Shown here: piece by piece, positions 57,031 to 64,000 of the stretch
How positions within the stretch are numbered: the stretch's first letter is position 1
How the letters are laid out: each line of letters opens with the position of its first letter
DNA from: Nageia nagi
Taxonomy: Eukaryota > Pinophyta
DNA length: 64,000 bases
Assembly: GCA_050084985.1 (NCBI GenBank)
Contig: JBITNC010000001.1
Location: 201,748,001-201,812,000 of the forward strand
Direction of reading: 5' to 3'
Notes under the pieces: generated by a model
What the model saw: the letters and a program-made list of their open reading frames with translations, nothing else
The model's database searches: none
What the model was told of the DNA's origin: nothing
Translations under genes and position numbers: made by a program

Positions 57031-58540
57031 AGGTCCAACAAATTTTCGATCAATATTCGAACGTTTTCAAGGATATGCCCAAGGGTTTGCCTTTGTCCAG
57101 AGGTTTGAGCAAACAGTGGAGTTGGAACCAAGATACAAGCCGATTATGATCACCCCTTATAGGCATTCGAAGATTTATAAGGATGAGATAGAAAGACAAT
57201 CAAGGAGTTGTTAGACATGGGATTCACTCGTCCTAGGTCCAGCCCCTTTTCTTCTTCAGTAGTGTTGGTCAAGAAGATGGATGGGAACATGAGAATGTGT
57301 ATTGACTATAGGTTACTCAATAAGAAGACCATCCAAAACAAGTATCCCATTCCTAGAGTGGATTATCTCATTAATGAGTTGCATGGAGCCAAATACATCT
57401 AAAAAATAGACTTGAGATCCAGATACCATCAAATCAAGATGAAGAAAGAGGACGTCCACAAGACAGCCTTTAGGTGCCACTATAGTGATTTTTAATTTTT
57501 AGTGATGCCTTTCGGATTGACTAATGCACCAGCCACGTTCCAATCAGCTATGAACTAGGTTTTCAAAGAGCAGTTTAGGAAGTTTGTGTTAGTCTTCTTT
57601 GATGACATCTTGGTATACAAGAAAACATGGGGAGAACATCTCAACCACTTGGACCACGTTTTGAAGACATTGCAGGAGCAAAAGTTTTACGCCAAACAGT
57701 ACAAGTGTGAGTTTGGCATGACGAAGATTCTATATTTAGGTCACATCATCAGCCATGAGGGAGTTAGGGTGGATGAACAGAAGATTGCGGCCATCTTGGA
57801 ATGGCTGACACCAACATCCCTCACACAACTAAGACAGTTTTAGGGGCTTTGCAACTACTATAGGAGGTTCAAATGTGGCTTCTCCCACTTAGCTGCCCCC
57901 CTCACATAGCTAACCAAGAAGAATGTATTCGTTTGGAGTGATAGAGCTCAAGAAGCCTTTGAGACACTCAAGAAAGTCTTGTCTAGCTGTCCTTGTTTGG
58001 TCATACCTGATTTCTCAATCCCTTTCACAATAAAATGTGATGCATCCAAATTTGGCGTTGGAGCAGTACTCATGCAAAAGAGGCAACCAATTGCATTTGA
58101 GAAGTGTAGAGTAGAATTTCACATTGTATGACAAAAAGATGTTGGCCATCATGCATGCATTGGAGAAGTTCAAACAATACTTGGTTTGTGGCCCATTCAT
58201 CATCTGAAATGACCACAATAGTTTGAAATACTTTCTTAGCCATTCAGATCTGAGTTAGAAACAACAAAGTTGGGTGAGCAAACTTAAATCATTTGATTTT
58301 GAGATCCAATATATAAAGAGAAAGAAGAACATAGCAACTGACGCATTGTCTAGGAATCCCTCATTTTACTCTCTATTCTCTATAACTATTGATTGGAAGA
58401 AGATAGTAATGACCGAGTACACTCAAGATGAGTTTGCCCATGGCATTCTCAACAGGACGGTGAGGAACAAAAGGTATGTGGTCAAGGAAGGATTGATCTT
58501 GAAGAGGAATAGGATCTTCCTAACTACGAAATTTCAGTAA
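57031..58540 (+). pseudogene. pol: P4 reverse transcriptase and RNase H
   Basis: RT entrance after a frame change ([14 protein letters not shown] near 57205), [15 protein letters not shown], catalytic FFDDILVYKKTW near 57595-57630, thumb (MTKILYLGHIISHEGV), RNase H with FDFEIQYIKRKKNIATDALS near 58290-58350. Stops at 57400, 57843 and elsewhere. The RNase H frame ends at TAA 58538-58540, the position shared with P1 and P3. Confidence 0.88.
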
Positions 58541-59332
58541 TGAAGAAAGTGCTCCATGCATTGAATAACACCTCTCTTATAGGACATCCAAGCATTACTA
58601 AAACCTACCAGGCAATAAGGGAAAGATTCACATGGAAGGGGTTGAAGAAGGACATTTTGAAGCACATCCAGGAGTATGTACAGTGTTAGGAAGACAAAGA
58701 GTAACATGTGAAACTAGTAGGGTTGGTCCAACCTTTGCCCATTCCTCAACAAAAATGGGAAGACATCTCTATGGACTTCATCACTGGCCTCCCAAAGGCA
58801 AAAGGCAAAAATAGCATCTTTGTGGTGGTGGATAGACTCACCAAATTTGCCCGTTTCTTTGTCATTATTGTTACATACACAACATTACAGGTGGCTAACC
58901 TGTTCTACAAGTAGATTTTCAGATTACATGGGTACTTGAGGTTGCAGCCATTCCGGAAATCTTCACTTAAGAAAAGGAGATCAAAGAAGTTGCAACCTAG
59001 GTTCTTTGGTCCATACAAGATCTTGCGCAAGGTAGGTAAGGCTGCCTACGAGTTGGAGCTGCCCCAAGACAGCAAAATCCACAACACTTTCCATGTCTCA
59101 CTCCTAAAGAAGTCCGTGGGACAGCAGGATGTTTCGTCCACTGCTCTACCCCCACTTGATGATGAGGGACAATTGGTTTTGTTTCCTGAGAGAGTGCTAG
59201 AGACTAGGATCAAGAAGGTGACATCCAGGCAAATTCAGGAGTACTTGATCAAATGGAGAGATTTGCCAAATGACGAATCAACATGTGAAGGGGCCGAGAT
59301 ACTTGCACATCCTGCATTAAATTGCTTGAGGG
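58541..59332 (+). pseudogene. P4 integrase N-part and chromodomain, core deleted
   Basis: Integrase start ([20 protein letters not shown] near 58730, [12 protein letters not shown]). The sequence then jumps at about 58932 from the LHG motif straight to YLRLQPFRKSSLKKRRSKKL, losing about 480 bp with the second Asp and the Glu of the DDE triad. The GPY/F motif (FFGPYKILRKVG) and chromodomain (QIQEYLIKWRDLPNDESTCE, about 59230-59290) remain. The interior is cut at 59332 by the 3.9-kb insertion and resumes at 63215. Confidence 0.87.
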
Positions 59333-59639
59333 TGTTGGGCCCTCACAACACACCCCAAAATACAAGATTTTGGGGACGCCATTTTTGCACAGGTAATGAG
59401 GTGCATTGCCTTGAGATTGACTCTTGGTGATGGATAGTTCATTTTGAAGAGTGCAAGCATGATATCAGGGAGTGATTCGAGGAGATCTTGCGAAAAAGAC
59501 CCCGAAGAGTATCAGAGTATCCAGTCACCAATTTTGGAGCCAGAATCTGAGAGATAGCATCAGAACACGGATTTTTGAGTCTAGAATGCAGTCAATGCAT
59601 ATGGGGTCAGTTTTACTGAGTTTGAGCTCACAAATGCCA

Positions 59640-60000
59640 AGGGTGACAAAAAGGTGCGTTTTTTGCAGGATTCAAGCACAAACGTGCCCAAGTGACAAAA
59701 GTGAGCATTTTTGTTAATTTTGAGTCTGGGTGCAGTGAATATGGTTAAGATGACAAAAATAAGCGCTTTGTCAATTTTGACTCCGAAAAGCTGGAAAGGG
59801 CAAGTATGATAGAAAATGTACATTTTTGTCAATTTGGAGCTCAAACATGGTCAATAAGGTAAGAATGTGGGTTTTTGCACAATTTGGACCCGGAAAGCTC
59901 GAAAATGGTAAAAAATGTAAAGTTGAGACCAAAATGCTCGAAAAGTGTGGTTTTGGTCGGGAATGCACATAAATGTTTGGTTTTAACCGGAAATGGGCGG
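59640..60000. repeat. ~50-60-bp minisatellite inside the insertion
   Basis: Diverged units with GTGACAAAA-like starts at 59643, 59692, 59750, 59807 and 59856, each followed by a GCATTTTTGTCAATTTTGA-like stretch. Confidence 0.7.
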
Positions 60001-60339
60001 AGCTCTAAAGTGCTGAGAATGCTGAAAATGATCATTTTTTAGAGATAAAGCTTGATTTTGATAGGAAATGTTGGAAATGACCTTTTTTAGAGCTTGGGCT
60101 CGAAAATGACGGAAAGTGTGGATTTGGTCAAGTTCAAGCTCGGAAATGGTGGATATGGGTACAAAATGCATAAGGTATGCCCATGAACATAGTTTGAGGA
60201 TTTCAGTGATATCAAAGCCCAAGTTTTGACACAAAGCTTGCAGGAATGGCAAAATATGGAAAAGTTTCAAGAGACAAATGCAAATGGTGTTGAAAATCAA
60301 GTCTAAGAGCATCATTGGAGAAATAAGGTTATTTCTAAC

Positions 60340-61720
60340 ACAATTAAGACTTGAAATTTTCGATTTTAACCAAGTTTTGAGCCCTCCAAGCTTGGGCGCA
60401 ATTTTTCAAGCCAATAGAAATCCATTGAGGTGTATTTTGGCGCGTAGCTACCAAGGGAAAAATGAAATTTGTCTCAAAAATCAAGGGGGACGGTTTGATT
60501 GCATGTGAAATCCCATTTTGAGGCAGTTTAGGTCTACAAATTTTTGATTTTGACCAATGTAAGTGCCCTAAAATCCTAGGCGCAAGTTTGCAAGTGATTG
60601 GAAATCCATAGACTTGCATTTTGGTGCCTAACTTGAAGGAGAAAAATGGATTTTGATCAGAATACCAAACCAAAGGCGTAGATTGATGGAAAAGGGGTTT
60701 CAAGCACATTTAGGTCTTCAATTTTCCAAATTTGAGCAAGTTTTGAGGCCCAAAAGCCTAGATGTTTTCAGCTGTATGGAAATCCAATGGAGTAATTTTT
60801 GGCACCTAACTTGGAGGGATAAGTGCAAAATCTCATTAAAAATTGATTCCAAGTGTCCATTAGATGAAAAACATCATTTCTAGCACATTTAAACTTACAA
60901 TTTTTCAACTTTGAGCAAGTTTTGAGGTCCAAATTCCTGGGCGCAGGTTTGCAAGGTTATGGAAATCCAATGGGATAAGTTTTGCACCTAGCATAAGCAA
61001 AAAAGATAAATTTTGTCCAAAACACAAGTTTGAAGGCTTGTAAGCAAGGAAAAGGGCATTTCAAGGCACTTTAGGTCTACAAAATTTCACTTTTGAGCAA
61101 AGGAAATGCCCCAAAAGCATAGGTACATGTTTTCATGCCAATAGAATCCCAAAGAAGTGTTTTTCAACACCTAAGTCAAGGAAGAAGATGGATTTTTCAC
61201 CAAAAACCAAATTTGAAGGCATAAATGGGTAAAACACCCCATTCTAAGCACATTTAAACTTGAAAAATTTCAGAGCAAGTTTAGGGGCAAAAATATCTAG
61301 GCGCAGGTTTGAGGCTGTTTGAAGATCCATAGAACTGAAATCTAGCACCTAAGTTGTCAAGAATTCACAAATTTGGTCCAAAAGTCATGTGTGAGCACTT
61401 CATTGCATGGAGAAAAACATTCCAAACACATTTAACCCATCAAATTTTCGATTTTGAGCACATATAAGGCACCAAAAGGCTAGGTGCAGTTTTACCAATC
61501 TTTTCAAATCCGTACAAGTGAAAACTAGCACCTAACTTGAAGAGGAACATCAAGTTTTGCTCAAAAATTGAAAAATTTGCCTTCATTGCATGTAAAATAG
61601 AATTCTAAGCAACTTTAAACTTGAAAATTTTCAAATTTGGGCAAATTTAAGTGCACGAAAATCTAGTAGGCATTTTTCATTCCTATGGAAATTTTCACTT
61701 TTTTCTACCAAAAAAATTAA
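60340..61720. repeat. ~181-bp tandem array inside the insertion
   Basis: About eight diverged units. The landmark AAATCCATAG/AAATCCAATG, or a derivative, recurs near 60418, 60602, 60780, 60963, 61145, 61325 and 61506, a spacing of 178-184 bp. Each unit also has a TTTGAGCAAGTTTTGAGG-like block, a CCTAGGCGCAAGTTTGCAAG-like block and a GCACCTAACTTG-like block. Confidence 0.85.
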
Positions 61721-63209
61721 AAATCCATAGACATGAAAATCGAAAATTTTGCCAAAAACTTCAAATCTTTCTCAAAACCTCCTAAAAGCCCCAAAACCTC
61801 TCAAAATTTGCCAAGTACAATATCATCCTATCTTCCATCCATCCATTCATAAGTTAAAATCCACTTTTTAAAAATTTTCCAAATTTCAAACCCCCCCTAT
61901 CTTTTTCGAAAAATAGACCAAAAAAAATTCTTTTTCAAAAAATTCTCTCAGAATCTCTTGAAAATTTGCCACAATGATCACATCATAGGAAAATCTAGGT
62001 TCAAAGAAGGAAAGAGCTCAAAAGACTCTCAGAAGGATCCAGAACGAGAATTTGAAGTTCCAATTTTTGACAAATTAATGTAAAGTGCCTCGAAATGCAT
62101 GCCAGAAGGCATCAATTTTTGTAAATATTTTATTTTTAGTATATTTTAGTGGGATGAGATTGTTCTCCCACTAAAACGATATTGTAATCTCAATTTAGCA
62201 TTCAAATTAGCATTTTAAAGCTTTTTTAGGATCTAGGTCAACACCCTCAAATTTTGACCTAAAAAGTCTTAAAATAGACCATAGGGGTAACATTTTGAGG
62301 CAGAATGTTGTAGTCCAAGAAATTTCCAATTTCTTTCAAAATTGAAAATTTTTGCAATTGAGGAGCAAATTGATGTACTTATGCAAAACTCTTTTGCAAA
62401 CATAATGCAAATGGCTACAAGTTGATTCAAAGTGTGTTTTCATCTATGTGAGTGGTCGATTGATCTTTTTAGAGCAATTTCTGTAATTTGAACATTTTCG
62501 TCCCTTCTCTTTGAAAACTCTCGAGTTTTAGGAGAATTTGTTGTAAACTTTTCAAAAATGTTTGAATTGTCTTGAATTGTTGCTAATTCATCACTTGTTA
62601 AATGCTTAGTATTTTGAATCGACTTTCTCTTAAGACATCTTAGACCTCTTGTTCAAAACTATCCACCTTCACTCACGTTTAGTTCACTTGGTTGCATCGA
62701 TCCTGTTCACAGAGTACCAACAATCAGTTCCACTTCTCGCTCATCTTTGGAATGATTGGACAATAGTCATTCATTTCAAGGAATTGATTGAATTGAAAGA
62801 GATTTCTTAACCGATCAGAGAGAAAGAACATTTAAACAATGATGCATTGCGATTACCTCTTTGAAGTCTAGCCAGTATTCGACCTCATTCTTGCTTTTTC
62901 TTTTCTTTATTTTACACTTTCTTTAAAACTTATGGTAACTTCCAAACTATTGTAAGATAACACACCTCAGTCCCTACAAAAACTGTGAGTTAACCGTTAT
63001 TACCTTTACTACACCACTCAGCTGAATCCCAAACAAGACCTACAAATTTAAAGCTCGTATTAACGACACGAGCTTTCTGATAGAAAACTTGGAGTATCAA
63101 TCCTTACAAGAGGAGTTCAGTAATGCATTCTCACCTACATGCTGGGTCGCTTTTCCATCTTGATCATATGAGCAATCGCCGAGTAATATGAAAGGTTTCC
63201 TTCCCAACA
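61721..63209. other. Right part of the insertion, no genes
   Basis: Homopolymer-rich, then ordinary AT-rich sequence up to the CCCAACA end. No ORF of note and no promoter that I can defend. Confidence 0.55.
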
Positions 63210-63214
63210 GAGGG

Positions 63215-63239
63215 CAAGCAATCTTGAGAGGGGAGGCTT
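63215..63239 (+). other. P4 interior end with polypurine tract
   Basis: CAAGCAATCTTGAGAGGGG followed by AGGCT, directly before LTR 4. Same wording as at the end of P1. Confidence 0.85.
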
Positions 63240-64000
63240 TGTGACATCCCCCTTGCATCCATGTAATTAATTATGGAATCCAACAGATTCCCCTTTTGTA
63301 ATATATTTTATTATTACATTGTACTTTCAATTTTAGATTGGGATATAAGACTTAATGGGTAAATGGAGCCCACTGTGAGCCCCAAGTGGTAAGTTTCCCT
63401 CCCAAGCATATATTAGGTGTTTAATTGTACTTGGAAATCCTGAGCATGATTGTAGGAATCCCAAGGTCTGTTTAGCAGTCAGATGGATGATTGAGCACTT
63501 GTATACATGCACCAACCTTGGGGAGACTCCTAGACCCGCACGTTGGCCCGTGATGATGCCTAGCCTCCACACATGGCTCCTAGACCCACATTGGACAAGC
63601 ATGGCACTCCTATACCACCATGTTCGAATTTATGGCACTTGGGCACCTACGTTGGGCATACTTGAACCACAGGCACCCACATTGGGCATTTTGGGCCAAC
63701 AGGAGGCTAAAGTTGGAATTAAGGAGCAAGGTGATGACTCCTAGGTGAGATCAAGATCCAGTTGAGTGTATAAAGCGGCATTGGAGCCTCATAGCTAGGG
63801 ATGCTTGAATATTATTACATTCATATTGTCCAGAGGACAAGAAGACTTAGCGGAGCTAAGAAATCCCCTAGGTGCGACATTTTAGGAGGAATATCAGGCT
63901 AAGGGATCCTATTAGTCTACGACGCTTGTGTAGAACCCTTTTCCATCCAGTGGTGTTACGAGGTTTAGCTTCTACCCTTCAGTTGGTCACCAGGATTGGA
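63240..64000 (+). repeat. P array LTR 4, truncated by the window end
   Basis: TGTGACATCCCCCTTGC... with the 30-bp CACGTTGG-type motifs at about 63540-63720 and TATAAAG at 63769. Whether another interior follows cannot be seen. Confidence 0.9.

Larger units (their letters stand above)
59333..63209. mobile_element. 3.9-kb TG...CA insertion, probably a giant solo LTR
   Basis: Starts TGTTGGGCCCTC and ends CCTTCCCAACA, with a 7-bp terminal inverted repeat TGTTGGG/CCCAACA. It is flanked by a perfect duplication GAGGG (59328-59332 and 63210-63214), and removing it rejoins the P interior exactly (CTTGAGGG + CAAGCAATC). No internal direct terminal repeat, PBS or protein domain is visible. The ends and 5-bp duplication fit an LTR better than a DNA transposon. 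An LTR of this length is known from some gypsy lineages (for example Ogre/Tat), but I cannot assign the family. Confidence 0.8.
42404..64000 (+). mobile_element. P-type gypsy tandem array: four LTRs and three interiors
   Basis: LTRs of one type start at 42404, 46709, 54030 and 63240, with P-type interiors between them (43484-46708; 47845-54029, interrupted and partly deleted; 56390-63239, interrupted). Each interior starts with a PBS and ends with GAGAGGGGAGGC plus the LTR start. The order is LTR-int-LTR-int-LTR-int-LTR, continuing past the window end. No interior has gag or protease. Each begins with an unrecognised leader ORF (the P2 and P4 copies are clear) and then has, or had, RT-RNase H-integrase-chromodomain. 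Confidence 0.85.

Noticed and set aside
59333-63209. DNA transposon with TGTTGGG inverted ends
   Set aside because: Only 7 bp of inverted repeat, TG...CA ends and a 5-bp duplication fit an LTR better, and no transposase is present.

Overview
The window is intergenic plant nuclear DNA made almost entirely of nested LTR retrotransposons. The evidence for a plant is the initiator-Met-type primer binding site TGGTATCAGAGC, a plant-type Ty1/copia element (UBN2-like gag, CCHC knuckle, GAG-PR-IN-RT-RH order), and several Ty3/gypsy chromoviruses with chromodomains. The density, age spread and nesting suggest a large, repeat-rich genome. A gymnosperm is plausible, but the sequence does not prove it. 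No intact host gene, tRNA, rRNA or CRISPR array was found.

Layout: 1-5611 is AT-rich and mostly uninterpretable, with a decayed acidic ORF on the minus strand. 5612-10512 is a gypsy element (G1) with gag, protease and a 30-bp coding minisatellite but no RT or integrase. 12497-27007 is a three-level nest: a short non-autonomous LTR element (D), a minus-strand G-type element inside it (G2, 13606-26061), and inside G2 both a solo LTR (14814-15948) and a young, almost intact copia element (16721-22763). 27952-29204 is a solo LTR. 30130-30960 is a decayed minus-strand gypsy integrase. 31.8-33.4 kb carries several local tandem duplications. 34504-40290 is a chromovirus (E1) without a gag capsid region, inserted in a short minus-strand ORF of unknown identity. 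40577-42403 is the 3' end of another minus-strand G-type element (G4). 42404 to the window end is a tandem array LTR-int-LTR-int-LTR-int-LTR of a gag-less gypsy element (P-type), itself broken by a G-type cluster (48409-51930), a solo LTR (54494-55672) and a 3.9-kb TG...CA insertion with a ~181-bp tandem array (59333-63209).

The most interesting pattern is the split between two element types with similar LTRs, the same PBS type and nearly the same polypurine tract. G-type elements carry gag and protease followed by an in-frame decapeptide-repeat region where pol should be. P-type elements carry an unrecognised ~200-residue leader directly followed by RT, RNase H, integrase and a chromodomain, with no gag or protease. 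The same architecture recurs in independent copies of each type, so it was probably inherited from replicating masters, and the two may have complemented each other in trans. All visible copies are now broken by stops, many of them explained by C-to-T decay at methylated cytosines. All comparisons here were made by eye.
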